A stretch of DNA of 64,000 nucleotides, from assembly GCA_028873535.1 (NCBI GenBank), contig JAGWIJ010000002.1, positions 1-64,000 on the forward strand, in the 5' to 3' direction. The notes under the pieces were generated by a model. That model was not told the origin of the DNA. It worked only from the letters and a program-made list of their open reading frames with translations, and made no database searches. Position numbers and translations under genes: made by a program. Positions within the stretch are counted from its first letter, which is position 1, and the number at the start of each line of letters is the position of its first letter. The stretch is from Pseudomonadota bacterium. GTDB lineage: Bacteria > Pseudomonadota > Gammaproteobacteria > Burkholderiales > Ferrovaceae. Shown piece after piece: positions 10,159 to 20,207 of the stretch.

Positions 10159-10644
10159 TCAGATGTGATAGATGTCGAGCATCTGGTGGATGTAGTCGTT
10201 CTTGATCACGACGGTCTTGGCAGTGATCCTGGGCCGTCCGTCGCGCGCCTCGATGCGGTAGCGAGCCGTTCCGAACCAGGTGTCCACCAGCTGGTAGCGG
10301 AAGCTGTGCGTGGTCCAGTTGAAGCAGACCTCGATGCCCGCGTCGTCGCGTGCGAGGATCTCGACATTGCTGATGTCGCGGTTGTAGCGCGTATCGGGCA
10401 CGGTCGCACTCGAACGCTCAGTCTCGATGCGGAACACGCGATCCTCCAGGCCCTGCCGACTGGGGTAGTAGATCAGCGAGACCTCGCGCTGCGGATCGCT
10501 GGTCAGGCGGTCATCGTCGTCCCAGGCGGGAACGTGGTATCGGACCTGTTCATCATAGAGGTCCAGCCAGTCCTGCCAACGCCGTTCCGCCTGCGCGCGC
10601 GCCTCGCGATACAGGAAGGCGCGGACCTCTTCGCAGCTCATCAT
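10159..10644 (-). CDS. benB: Benzoate 1,2-dioxygenase small (beta) subunit
   Basis: Ring-hydroxylating beta subunit: [41 protein letters not shown]...[41 protein letters not shown]. Confidence 0.92.
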   Translation of the reverse strand: MMSCEEVRAFLYREARAQAERRWQDWLDLYDEQVRYHVPAWDDDDRLTSDPQREVSLIYYPSRQGLEDRVFRIETERSSATVPDTRYNRDISNVEILARDDAGIEVCFNWTTHSFRYQLVDTWFGTARYRIEARDGRPRITAKTVVIKNDYIHQMLDIYHI

Positions 10645-12017
10645 GACTGGTCCTCCCGGGTGGCGGCGTCCGCCTGCAGTCCACGGCGCAGCGCCTCGAT
10701 CCAGTAGCGGTGCTGCACCGTATACAGGCCTTCATCCTCGGTCATCACCCCGGACAGTTCAGGCCGCAGTCCGATCGCCTCGGCATTGGCGTCGGGCCCA
10801 TGCACCCAGTGGGTCGCTCCGCGTGTCATGTCATTCCAGCGCGTGGCGCGCCCTTCGTAGCCGCGCTGGCAGGCACGGAACTCCTCCAGGTCGTCCGGCG
10901 TCGCCATCCCGGTGGCGTTGAAGAAATCCTCGTACTGACGCAAGCGGCGTGCGCGCGACTCGGCGGACTCGCCCTTGGGTGCAATGCAGTAGATGGTGAC
11001 CTCGCTGCGGTCCACCGACAAGGGACGTACCACCCGGATCTGCGAACTGAACTGGTCCATCAGGTAGACGTTGGGATACAGGCACAGGTTGCGCGATTTG
11101 CGCAGCATCCAGTCAGCACGCGCCTCGCCGAAACTGGCCACCCATTGCTCGCGCATTGCGTGCAGCGGCCGGTCCTCGGGATTGGCCCAGTTGCTCCACA
11201 ACAGCATGTGGCCATTGCGGAAGGAATACGAACCCCCGCCCTGCCGGGCCCAGCCACCGGCGCTCATGGCCTTGACAGTGTCGACCTTGCCGTCGGCAGC
11301 GCGCTGTGCCGTGGTGGCCGCATAGTTCCAGTGCACCGCACTCACGTGGTAGCCGTCGGCGCCATTCTCGGCGTGCAGCTTCCAGTTGCCGTCGAAGGTA
11401 TAGGTGGACACGCCACGCAGCACCTCGAGCCCTTCCGGCGCCTGGTCGACGATCATGTCGATGATCGCCGCGGCCTCGCCAAGATGCTCCTCGAGCGGCA
11501 CCACATCCGCACGCACGCTGCCGAACAGGAACCCGCGATAGCTGGCAAATGCGCCGAGCCGCACCAGATCGTGACTGCCATTGCAGTTGAAACCGGCCGG
11601 ATAGCCGGCATCGGGTCCCTGGTCCTTGACCTTGAGCAGCTTGCCGGCATTGCTGAACGTCCAGCCGTGGAAGGGACAGGTGAAGCTGGACTTGTTGCCC
11701 TTGCGGAAACGGCACAGCAAGGCACCGCGATGGGTGCAGCTGTTGATCAGGGCGTTGAGATTGCCGTCCTTGCCGCGCGTGATCACCACCGGCTGGCGGC
11801 CGACCTGGACGGTGAGGTAGTCGTTGACCTCGGGGATCTGGCTTTCATGGGCCAGGTACACCCAGTTGCCTTCGAACAGGTATTTCATCTCCAGCTCGAA
11901 CAGCTCCTGGTCGGTGAAGGCCCTGCGGTCGAGCCGGTAGCGCTGTTGCGCGGGATCCTCGTCCAGCAGGCCTTCCAGCCTGGCGAGCGGGTTCGGCGCT
12001 TGTCCTGATTTCTGCAT
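10641..12017 (-). CDS. benA: Benzoate 1,2-dioxygenase large (alpha) subunit
   Basis: Rieske motif [29 protein letters not shown]; mononuclear iron [22 protein letters not shown]; overlaps benB by ATGA. Confidence 0.93.
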   Translation of the reverse strand: MQKSGQAPNPLARLEGLLDEDPAQQRYRLDRRAFTDQELFELEMKYLFEGNWVYLAHESQIPEVNDYLTVQVGRQPVVITRGKDGNLNALINSCTHRGALLCRFRKGNKSSFTCPFHGWTFSNAGKLLKVKDQGPDAGYPAGFNCNGSHDLVRLGAFASYRGFLFGSVRADVVPLEEHLGEAAAIIDMIVDQAPEGLEVLRGVSTYTFDGNWKLHAENGADGYHVSAVHWNYAATTAQRAADGKVDTVKAMSAGGWARQGGGSYSFRNGHMLLWSNWANPEDRPLHAMREQWVASFGEARADWMLRKSRNLCLYPNVYLMDQFSSQIRVVRPLSVDRSEVTIYCIAPKGESAESRARRLRQYEDFFNATGMATPDDLEEFRACQRGYEGRATRWNDMTRGATHWVHGPDANAEAIGLRPELSGVMTEDEGLYTVQHRYWIEALRRGLQADAATREDQS

Positions 12018-12079
12018 GCCTGATCTCCTCTGCGTGGTTCTTGTCGTCACCGCCATGCCGCGGTCCCGTACCTTGCCTT

Positions 12080-12095
12080 AGCAGGCAGCGTGCCA
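12080..12095 (-). promoter_or_regulatory. Sigma54 (-24/-12) promoter upstream of benA
   Basis: Minus strand reads TGGCAC-GCTGC-CTGCT: GG and GC elements at correct 12-nt register versus TGGCAC-N5-TTGCW; about 63 nt upstream of the benA start. Confidence 0.7.
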
Positions 12096-12413
12096 GTCGG
12101 CCCAACGGCGGCCTGCCGCTCGATCGGCAAGGCCGCGCCCCAGGTGTTCGCAGGCAGCCCGATGGTCGGCGTGTTCGCTGGCGCCCGGCGCGGGCCCTTG
12201 GCGTGGGTGCCGGATTGCATCAATTCGTCGAAGCGCCGCATCGGCATCGCAACGCAGCATGCTGCAAATGGTCGAGTGCACGGACGCAGCGGTGCGTGGC
12301 AAGGTGCGCACCAGCGGTGGGAAGCGGTATGCTCGGCGAGGCGGGGACGCCGGGTGCGGCGATGCATGTCGATCGCGGGACCGCGGCCCCGATACGTTCG
12401 CCAGCAGGCGGCA

Positions 12414-14201
12414 ATGCGGAGGAAGCCAGCCTTGAATCCAAACGTCCAGTCCAGCGCCGTCGAGGAGCAGCCCAAGCGTCTGCCAGGCTTCGATGACCTG
12501 CGCGCACGCCTGGTGTTCTCGTCCAGCGACGGCCGCATCTGGCTGGGCGATCAGCGCATGCTGCTGATCCACGCCAAGGCGCTCGGAAACCTGCGCCGCG
12601 AGATGGTGGAGACGCTCGGACTGGAGGTCGCACGCGGCTTCATCACACGCATGGGCTACTATGCGGGCGCCCAGGATGCGCGCATGGCGCGCAGCCTGCG
12701 CACCGGCGCCTCGCTGCAGGAGATGTTCCTGGCAGGGCCGCAGATGCACTGCCTGGAAGGAGTGGGCCTGTCGCAGCTGGTGCGCCTGGAGTTCGATGTC
12801 GCCAGCGGCCGGCACTACGGCGAGTTCGTCTGGACCAGCCCTGTCGAGGACGAAGAGCATCTGCGGCACTTCGCCATCGGCACCGAGCCGGCCTGCTGGA
12901 TGCAGATCGGCTACGCGTCGGGCTATGCCACCGAATTCATGGGCCTGCCGGTCCTGTATCGCGAGGTCGAATGCCAGGCGATGGGCCAACCGTGGTGCCG
13001 CATCGTGGGCAAGCCGATCGCCGAGTGGGGTAGCGAGGCCAGCGAAGACCTGCGCCACCTGGCGTACCATCCGCACGAAGCCGCCCCTGGCGCATCTGCC
13101 GCGTCGCCAGCCGTGCGCTGCGCGGTGGCCCCGGCAGCTTCGGAGGCGGACGAGTCGGTCGGCATCTCACCGGGTTTCAATGCCGCCATGCACATGGTGC
13201 GCAAGGTGGCTCCCACCCAGGCCACGGTGCTGTTCCTGGGCGAAAGCGGCGTCGGCAAGGAAGTGTTCGCGCGTACGCTGCATAGGCTCAGCACGCGCCG
13301 CGAGGGTCCGTTCGTGGCCCTCAACTGTGCGGCCATTCCGGACAACCTGATCGAGTCGGAACTGTTCGGCGTCGAACGCGGTGCCTTCACCGGAGTCCAG
13401 CAGGGCCGGCCGGGCCGTTTCGAACGTGCCGAAGGCGGCACGCTGTTCCTCGACGAGGTCGGCACCCTGACGGCCGAGGCGCAGGGCAAGCTGCTGCGCG
13501 TGATCCAGGAGCGCGAAGTGGAGCGCCTGGGTGACACTCGCACGCGCAAAGTGGACGTGCGTCTGGTCGCTGCCACCAACCTCGACCTGCGGGATGCCGT
13601 GGCGCGCGGAACATTCCGCGAGGATCTCTACTTCCGTCTCAATGTGTTCCCGATCCGTATCCTTCCGCTGCGCGAGCGACGCGAGGACATCCCTCTGCTG
13701 ATGGCGCATTTCCTCGCCGCATTCAACGAGCGCCATTGCCGTCAGCTCAGCGGCTTCACGCAGCATGCGGTGGATGCCATGCTGTCATACGACTGGCCTG
13801 GCAACGTGCGCGAACTGGAGAATGTGGTCGAGCGCGGCGTGATCCTGGCAGCCGACGACACGGCCATCGACACGCCGCACCTGTTCACCAGCGGCGAAGT
13901 GGTTCACACACCGCACTTCTCGCTCGACGCCTACGGACATCTGGTCGACCGCCGCACGGCAGAGGCACCGCCCGAGGCGGACCATGCCTCCGTCGAGCGA
14001 CGCATCGTGCAGCTGCTGCGCGGCGAGGGCGGCCACGAGGGCGGCGTGTCACTGGACGATATCGAGACGCTGCTGTTGCGGCGCGCGATCGAGCAGACCC
14101 ATGGCAACGTCTCCGCCGCTGCGCGCGTACTCGGCATCACACGCCCGCAGATGGTGTATCGGCTGAAGGCGCGCGGAATCGCGGAGACTGGACCGACCTA
14201 G
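12414..14201 (+). CDS. Sigma54-dependent activator, XylR/DmpR type (XylR_N + V4R + AAA+ + Fis HTH)
   Basis: V4R region [44 protein letters not shown]+ [59 protein letters not shown]-like; C-terminal HTH. Divergent from benABCD. Confidence 0.92.
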   Translation: MRRKPALNPNVQSSAVEEQPKRLPGFDDLRARLVFSSSDGRIWLGDQRMLLIHAKALGNLRREMVETLGLEVARGFITRMGYYAGAQDARMARSLRTGASLQEMFLAGPQMHCLEGVGLSQLVRLEFDVASGRHYGEFVWTSPVEDEEHLRHFAIGTEPACWMQIGYASGYATEFMGLPVLYREVECQAMGQPWCRIVGKPIAEWGSEASEDLRHLAYHPHEAAPGASAASPAVRCAVAPAASEADESVGISPGFNAAMHMVRKVAPTQATVLFLGESGVGKEVFARTLHRLSTRREGPFVALNCAAIPDNLIESELFGVERGAFTGVQQGRPGRFERAEGGTLFLDEVGTLTAEAQGKLLRVIQEREVERLGDTRTRKVDVRLVAATNLDLRDAVARGTFREDLYFRLNVFPIRILPLRERREDIPLLMAHFLAAFNERHCRQLSGFTQHAVDAMLSYDWPGNVRELENVVERGVILAADDTAIDTPHLFTSGEVVHTPHFSLDAYGHLVDRRTAEAPPEADHASVERRIVQLLRGEGGHEGGVSLDDIETLLLRRAIEQTHGNVSAAARVLGITRPQMVYRLKARGIAETGPT

Positions 14202-14228
14202 TGCGCCGGTCCGTCTCGATGTGCCGTC

Positions 14229-14243
14229 CCGCCTGAAAGGCGG
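14229..14243. terminator. Short hairpin between convergent genes, possible weak bidirectional terminator
   Basis: CCGCC-TGAAA-GGCGG in the 55-bp convergent gap; no clear T-run. Confidence 0.3.
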
Positions 14244-14256
14244 TCCGGCATCCTTC

Positions 14257-15576
14257 TCAGTCCCCCCCACGCATGTACTGGACCTGGAACATCTGCGGCG
14301 GGTTGGACTTGAACTCGACCTCGCCGCGGAACTGGCCGGTGGTGCAGTGACGTGCCTGCAGGTCCACCACCGAGAAGGCGTCGTCGATCCCGATCCCCGC
14401 GCCCTTGTTCAGCGCCAGGTGATGGTCGGCATGCGACTTGCCCACCGAGAAGGTCTTCCACAGCTCACCCTTGCGGTCGTAGATCTCCTCCGCACCGTTG
14501 ATGTTCTGCAGCTGCGCGTCCATGTACATCACGCGCTTGCTGATCGGGTGGTTCGGGTTCACCGGCACCGCCTCCAGCACATACGCCTTGCGCAGCTGCC
14601 ACGTGCCTTCGAAGAAGCACCCGCCCTGCCCGCCGAAATTCACGTACTGGTAGCCGTCCGCCTCCTTCGGCATGTCACCCGCCAGCTTCAGGTCGTTGTG
14701 GTTCCACATCGGCAGCAGCACGTTCTTCGTGCCCTTGTACGTCCACTTCATGTCCGAGACCCGGCCGTTGTAGCCCTCGAAGTCCTCGATCATCAGGTCC
14801 GCTCCCAGGAAGGCATCCGTCGCCTGGCCCGTCGACAGCCGCCGCACGCGGCGCTGGAAGCCCAGGTAAAGGTAGGCATCGTCCAGCTTCTGGTCGTCCT
14901 CGTAGCGCTGGATCAGCAGCTGCGTGTTCTTCAGGTCCTGCGGCTCCTGCACATGCACGTAGATCCCGCGGTACAGGTTGGCCGGGTTCGGCGTCACCTC
15001 CGGCACCGGCGCGTCCTTCACGCGGTGCTTGATGTTCAGGAAGTGGAAGTCGAACTTGATCGTGCGCTCCACCTGGCCCGTCGCCATGTTGCGGTACTTC
15101 CAGTAGAACGGGTTGATCTGCGCGTTGTCGCCCCAGTTCACGCCGTACTTGTAGTTCCACGCCAGCTTGTCGCCCGCGTGCGGATCGTCCAGCTTCGGCT
15201 CCTCCGGGAACGGCCGTCCGGCCACATAGCCCTCGAGCTCGCCCGTCCTGGCGCCCAGCTTCGCCTTGTTCAGGTTCTTGCGCGTCGCCTCGATGTAGCC
15301 GCTCGACAGCGCGAAGTCCGTCGTCGCCCCCACCTTCAGCTCGAACATGCCGTCCTTCAGCAGCTTGTACGTCCCCGCCGCCAGCGCATCCTTGAACTGG
15401 TCCGCATTGGCCTTGTTGATCACCATCCCCGCGCTCAGTCCGGGGAAGCTCGGGAAGCCGCCCTTGTACGGGCTGAAGGTGCTTTCCACGTCCGCGTCGG
15501 TGGCAGCCTGCGCCGCCAGGCTCGCGCCGGCCGCGAAGAAGGCCGCCGCCATCACCTTGAAGTATGTCTTGTGCAT
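14257..15576 (-). CDS. DUF1329 domain-containing periplasmic protein
   Basis: Signal peptide (MHKTYFKVMAAAFFAAGASLAAQA); ...WNYKYGVNWGDNAQINPFYWKYRNMATGQVERTIKFDFHF...RGIYVHVQEPQDLKNTQLLIQRYEDD...RRVRRLSTGQATDAFLGADLMIEDFEGYNGR typical of DUF1329. Confidence 0.88.
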   Translation of the reverse strand: MHKTYFKVMAAAFFAAGASLAAQAATDADVESTFSPYKGGFPSFPGLSAGMVINKANADQFKDALAAGTYKLLKDGMFELKVGATTDFALSSGYIEATRKNLNKAKLGARTGELEGYVAGRPFPEEPKLDDPHAGDKLAWNYKYGVNWGDNAQINPFYWKYRNMATGQVERTIKFDFHFLNIKHRVKDAPVPEVTPNPANLYRGIYVHVQEPQDLKNTQLLIQRYEDDQKLDDAYLYLGFQRRVRRLSTGQATDAFLGADLMIEDFEGYNGRVSDMKWTYKGTKNVLLPMWNHNDLKLAGDMPKEADGYQYVNFGGQGGCFFEGTWQLRKAYVLEAVPVNPNHPISKRVMYMDAQLQNINGAEEIYDRKGELWKTFSVGKSHADHHLALNKGAGIGIDDAFSVVDLQARHCTTGQFRGEVEFKSNPPQMFQVQYMRGGD

Positions 15577-15605
15577 TGCTTGCTCCTGTAGATTCGATTC
15601 GATGC

Positions 15606-17654
15606 TCAGAACTTGTAGCGCAGGCTGACGTAGACCTCGTTCTCACGCCACGCCGCCCCGATCGGGCCGGCACGGAAGATCCCCAGCGGCTCCAGCCCCG
15701 ACAGACCCGCCGACCCCACCGTCTGCCCCGGATAGGTCGTGAACGGCGGATACGGATTGCACGAGCGGCAGTCGTCCGCCTTCCAGTTGCTGATCCCGCC
15801 CTGCACCTTCACGTTGGCCCCGAACGAGAACTTCAGGTCGTCGCTGAAGATCCAGTCCACCTGCGGGCTCAAGGCCGTCGCGTCCGCCTGGAAGTCGTGC
15901 GCGATGATCAGCTGCGGACTCAGCCGGTCGTTGTTCAGGAAGGCCTTGATCAGCAGCGTCCCGATCTCGTTGTTCTCCCAGTCCGGCATCCCCACCGTCC
16001 CGTACAGTCCCTGCTGCGACTCGTGCTGGAAGATGTGCTGGAAGAACAACTGGCCCGAGATCAGCGTCGTGCGGTTCGGGTTGATCCACGGGATGAAGGT
16101 CGGACGGTCGATCCCGATCACCGAGCGGAACACCGGATTGCGCGAGAACAACTGGTCGCGCAGCGAGTTCGCGAACTCCTCGCCCTGCGTGAACGCGCCT
16201 TCCAGGCGCACCGCCGCCTTGGCCGATTCCCACTGCAGGTCCAGCGAACCCCCCAGCAGGTTCACCCGCGGGTAGTACACGTCGAACGCGATCAGCCGCG
16301 CCACCGCGGGTCCTCCCGGCAGGTTGCCCGGCACCCCGAGGAAGGGATTGGTCGCCGCGCCGTTGATCGAGTGCAGGCTCGGCAGTTGCGAGCGGTAGCT
16401 CAGCGCGTTGAGCGAGAACGAGGTCCCGCCCTGCGTCACCCCTTCGAACTTCAGGCCCAGCTGGGTGTTGTCCAGCTTCCAGTCCGGCAGGTTCACGTTG
16501 CGGATGCCGATCTGGTGCGCCCCGAAGTTGGTCGCGAACCACGGGCCCGCGCCGCTCTGGCTGAAGTTGGCGAAGTTCGCCACCGTGCCGCCGTTGTCCC
16601 ACAGGTTCGCCATGCCGCGGAAGAAGCACGACGCATCCAGGATCACGTTCGGCTGCCCGCACTGGCCCAGGTTGTTGGGGCGGAACTTGTCGAAGTTCCA
16701 CACCACCTGCAGGTTGCGCTCCTGCAGGCCCTCGCTGCCACCCATCCGGTACTCGCCCTGCGCGATCCACATCGGGATGCGGATGTCCTGCAGTTCGTCG
16801 TAGATGTTGTTGCGCGAGTAGTCCACCGGGTTGATCACGTCCAGCACCCGGAACAGGTCCGTGCGTCCCCACACCACCTGCTGCTTGCCGACCTTCAGGA
16901 ACAGCGAACGCGTGTCGTCGAGGTCGATCGTCTTCTTCACATAGGCTTCGCGCAGCACGTCCAGCCGGTTGTTGAACTCCGGCGCCTCCAGCTGCTGCAG
17001 GTCCTCGTTGCCGTAGCCCCCGAAGTCCCGGCAGCCGCGCGAATCCGTGTCGCACGGCCGCACCGGAACCCCGAACTCCACTCCGCCCTGCGCCGTCGCG
17101 TGCCAGTTCTGGCCCAGTACGATCATCCCGCTGTTCGGATTGTTGGCGTAGCTGTCGACGAAGGCGTTGTTGCTCAGCCCGAACGCGCCCGCCACGAAGG
17201 TGTGGCCGATGCCGCCCCCCTGCGGCACCATGCCCTGCGCATACGCCGGCGGCAGCGGCACGCCGGCCGCCGCAGCGGCAGGTCCGGCGCTGTTCTGCAG
17301 TTCCACCGGCCCGCCCGCCTTGTTGCCGAAATGCGTGTCGTTGAGCACGTAGGCGCCGTCGAAGGTGCCGCGCAGGATGCCGTGGAAGGCCCAGCCGCCG
17401 CTCAGCTTGCGGTCCGTCTCCAACTGCAGCGTGTTGCGGAACTTCGACAGCCCCACCGACCTGCCGGTGTAGTCCGCGCCGCGCACATGGGTGTCGTTCT
17501 CGTAGTAGACGTCGGTCTTCCACGTCTCGCCCCCCGCCACGGCCTCGCCCAGCGCCGGCAATGCCTCCTCCGCCGCCACCACCCGCGCCAACGCGCACAG
17601 CGCCACCAGCGCCGCCACGCGCGCGATGCTCCTGCTCCAGGTCTGCTGCATCAT
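15606..17654 (-). CDS. DUF1302 domain-containing outer-membrane protein
   Basis: Signal peptide, ETWKTDVYYENDTHVRG..., LFLKVGKQQVVWGRTDLFRVLDVINPVDYSRN, C-terminal YVSLRYKF beta-barrel end. Confidence 0.88.
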   Translation of the reverse strand: MMQQTWSRSIARVAALVALCALARVVAAEEALPALGEAVAGGETWKTDVYYENDTHVRGADYTGRSVGLSKFRNTLQLETDRKLSGGWAFHGILRGTFDGAYVLNDTHFGNKAGGPVELQNSAGPAAAAAGVPLPPAYAQGMVPQGGGIGHTFVAGAFGLSNNAFVDSYANNPNSGMIVLGQNWHATAQGGVEFGVPVRPCDTDSRGCRDFGGYGNEDLQQLEAPEFNNRLDVLREAYVKKTIDLDDTRSLFLKVGKQQVVWGRTDLFRVLDVINPVDYSRNNIYDELQDIRIPMWIAQGEYRMGGSEGLQERNLQVVWNFDKFRPNNLGQCGQPNVILDASCFFRGMANLWDNGGTVANFANFSQSGAGPWFATNFGAHQIGIRNVNLPDWKLDNTQLGLKFEGVTQGGTSFSLNALSYRSQLPSLHSINGAATNPFLGVPGNLPGGPAVARLIAFDVYYPRVNLLGGSLDLQWESAKAAVRLEGAFTQGEEFANSLRDQLFSRNPVFRSVIGIDRPTFIPWINPNRTTLISGQLFFQHIFQHESQQGLYGTVGMPDWENNEIGTLLIKAFLNNDRLSPQLIIAHDFQADATALSPQVDWIFSDDLKFSFGANVKVQGGISNWKADDCRSCNPYPPFTTYPGQTVGSAGLSGLEPLGIFRAGPIGAAWRENEVYVSLRYKF

Positions 17655-17775
17655 TCCCCTCCTCTTCGTGGTGTTGTAGGTGCTTCCCGGCAGGCTTCCC
17701 TCATGGGTGTGGAAGTCCCGCCCCTGCCCGTGTCCGGCGCGCCCGCGCGCGCCGGCACTCGAACCCTGGCGCCGC

Positions 17776-20205
17776 TCACGCCGATGCCGTGCTCACCCCT
17801 CCCGGCTGCGGCTCGTCGTCCTCCTGCAGCACGCCCTCCTCGTCGTAGTGCGTCTTCACCACGAAGTGCGGCCGGAACACCATGCACCACGACGGCACGA
17901 TCAGCATCGCCGCCACCGCGTTCACCACCAGCATGAAGCTCAGCAGCACCGCCGCATCCGACTGGAAGCGCAGGTCCGACAGGAAGATCCAGCTCACCAC
18001 CCCTGCCACCAGCGTCGCCGCCGTGAAGCTCACCGCATATCCCGTCGTCGCCACCGCGTTCACCACCGCGCGCGCGAGGTCGTGCTCGCCCGCCATCTCC
18101 TCGCGGATCCGGTCCATGAAGTACACCGCGTAGTCGATCCCCACCCCGACCCCCACCGCGATCACCGGCACCGTGTTCACGCTGATCCCGATGTGCTTGA
18201 ACCCCATGTACGCGTATGTCAGCAGCGTCGAGAACAGCATCGGCAGCACCATCAGCCAGCCCGCATGCACCGACTGGTAGTAGGCCATCACCAGCAGGAA
18301 GGCCAGGATCATCACCGCCGGGATGATCTTCATGTGGTCGCCGTGCAGCGCCTGGTTGGCTGCCGCCGTCACCCCAACGATCCCGCCGCCCAGCTCGATG
18401 TGCAGTCCCGGCACCTGCGCCACGATCTCGCGCGACGCCTCTTCCGCCAGCGCCACCGCGCGGTTGATCGTGTCGGCCTGGTGGTCCTTGTAGAAGAACA
18501 CCAGGTCCGCCTCGTTCTCGTCCGGCGTGATGAACTCCTTCAGCGCCCCAGGGATCGGGCTTGCCGCCATGTACGCGAACATCAGTCCGCCCACTTCCTC
18601 GGCGTTGTCCGGCAGCTGCATCCAGCGCGGATCATCGTTGTGCGTCAGCCGGTTCACCACCCGCACCACGCCCGGCAGCGCCTTGGCGCCGCCCACCGCC
18701 GGATCGGCCAGCATGCGTGCCTCGAACTGCTCGATCGCCGCCATCACGCGCGGATCCTTGATCCCGCCCTTGGCGTCCGTGCGCGCCGCCACGTGCAGCT
18801 CCTCCGAGCCCGGGAAGCGCTCGTTGATCGCCTTGGTCGAGCGGTTGTAGTCGTGGTCGCGCTGCAGCAGCGGACTGCCGGGCTCCGACTCGCCCAGCTG
18901 CACCTGGGTCACGAACCAGCTCGCCGCCACCACCGCCAGCAGCGCCGCCACCAGGATCACGCGCGCGCCCGTCAGCGTCCCGCCCGTCGCCGCCATCGCG
19001 CGTCCCAGCGCGTTGCGGATGCCCTGGTTCTTGTTGTCCAGCGCCTTCGGCTGCGGCAGCAGCGTCAGCGCCAGCGGCACCATGAAGTGCACCGTGAAGA
19101 TCACCGAGAAGCCCCAGAAGCCCGCCGAAATCCCCAGCTTGGTGTTGAACGGCGCCGCCCCCAGCACCAGCACCGCGATCCCGATCGCGTCCACCGTGAT
19201 CGCCAGCGACCCCGGCCGGAACAGCGCGTCCAGCGCATTGCGCGCCGCGCGCTTGCCGTCGCGCACCACCGCCAGTTCCTCGTAGTAGCGCACCACCAGC
19301 TGCACCCCGTGCGAGGTCGCGCGCGCCGCGATCAGGAACGGGATCGGCATGCTCAAGGGCTCCAGGTTGATCTTCATCAGCGCCATGAAGCCCAGACCCC
19401 AGATCGTCGACAGCGCGATCCCCAGCAGCGGCAGCGCGATCCCGTACAGCCGCCGGAAGTACAGCACCAGCAGCGCGCTGATCAGCGCCAGCGTCACCAC
19501 CAGGATCTGGAAGATCTGCCCCAGGTAGGTGTATACCCAGCCCACCAGCACCGGATTGCCGGTCAGGTACACGTGGTGGCCCGCCACCGTCGCCGCCTGC
19601 CGCACCGCCTGCAGTCCCGCAAACGTCGCGCGGTAGTCGAGTCCGCTCTCGTTGAGCTGCGCGCGGATCACCGCCGCCTTCAGGTCCGGCGACACCAGCA
19701 GACCGTAGACCGCCGGGTTCGCCACCACGTCCTGCTGCAGCCGCTTCAGCGCCTCGCCATCGGCCGGCGGGTTCTGCGGGTCGTAGTAGGGCTTCGACGC
19801 GAAGGTGCCCTGCTCGTCGATGAAGATCTTGCGTGCCGTGCGGTGGGTCAGGCTCGACACCAGGTTGTGGTTCACGCCGGCCACGCTGTCGATCCCCTGC
19901 GTCGCGGTGTGGATCAGCTTCAGCGTGTCCGGATTGAAGATCGTGCCCTGCTCGACCTCGATCGCCATCACCACCAGGTTGGCGCCGCCGAAGTTCTGCT
20001 TGAGCCGGTTGTACACCTTCACGTAGGGATGCGACTGCGGCAGCAGGTCGTCGAAGTCGGAGTCGATGCGCAGCCTGGGCAGCGCGCTGGCGAACAGGAT
20101 CGTGATCACCAGCACCAGGCCCAGCACCACCTTGGGATTGGCGAAGATCCATTCCTCGCCGCGGTGCAGGGCGTGCGTGATCTTGTTGCGGAGGGCGTGA
20201 ACCAT
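17776..20205 (-). CDS. RND superfamily (MMPL-type) transporter
   Basis: MVHALRNKITHALHRGEEWIFANPKVVLGLVLVITILFASALPRLRIDSDFDDLLPQSHPYVKVYNRLKQNFGG; two repeated TM blocks, GVGVGIDYAVYFMDRIREEM. Confidence 0.9.
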   Translation of the reverse strand: MVHALRNKITHALHRGEEWIFANPKVVLGLVLVITILFASALPRLRIDSDFDDLLPQSHPYVKVYNRLKQNFGGANLVVMAIEVEQGTIFNPDTLKLIHTATQGIDSVAGVNHNLVSSLTHRTARKIFIDEQGTFASKPYYDPQNPPADGEALKRLQQDVVANPAVYGLLVSPDLKAAVIRAQLNESGLDYRATFAGLQAVRQAATVAGHHVYLTGNPVLVGWVYTYLGQIFQILVVTLALISALLVLYFRRLYGIALPLLGIALSTIWGLGFMALMKINLEPLSMPIPFLIAARATSHGVQLVVRYYEELAVVRDGKRAARNALDALFRPGSLAITVDAIGIAVLVLGAAPFNTKLGISAGFWGFSVIFTVHFMVPLALTLLPQPKALDNKNQGIRNALGRAMAATGGTLTGARVILVAALLAVVAASWFVTQVQLGESEPGSPLLQRDHDYNRSTKAINERFPGSEELHVAARTDAKGGIKDPRVMAAIEQFEARMLADPAVGGAKALPGVVRVVNRLTHNDDPRWMQLPDNAEEVGGLMFAYMAASPIPGALKEFITPDENEADLVFFYKDHQADTINRAVALAEEASREIVAQVPGLHIELGGGIVGVTAAANQALHGDHMKIIPAVMILAFLLVMAYYQSVHAGWLMVLPMLFSTLLTYAYMGFKHIGISVNTVPVIAVGVGVGIDYAVYFMDRIREEMAGEHDLARAVVNAVATTGYAVSFTAATLVAGVVSWIFLSDLRFQSDAAVLLSFMLVVNAVAAMLIVPSWCMVFRPHFVVKTHYDEEGVLQEDDEPQPGGVSTASA

Positions 20206-20207
20206 GA

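Noticed and set aside
12254-12265. Perfect palindrome GCAGCATGCTGC upstream of the ben regulator
   Set aside because: Does not resemble the XylR/DmpR UAS and no second copy was noticed; not enough to call an operator.
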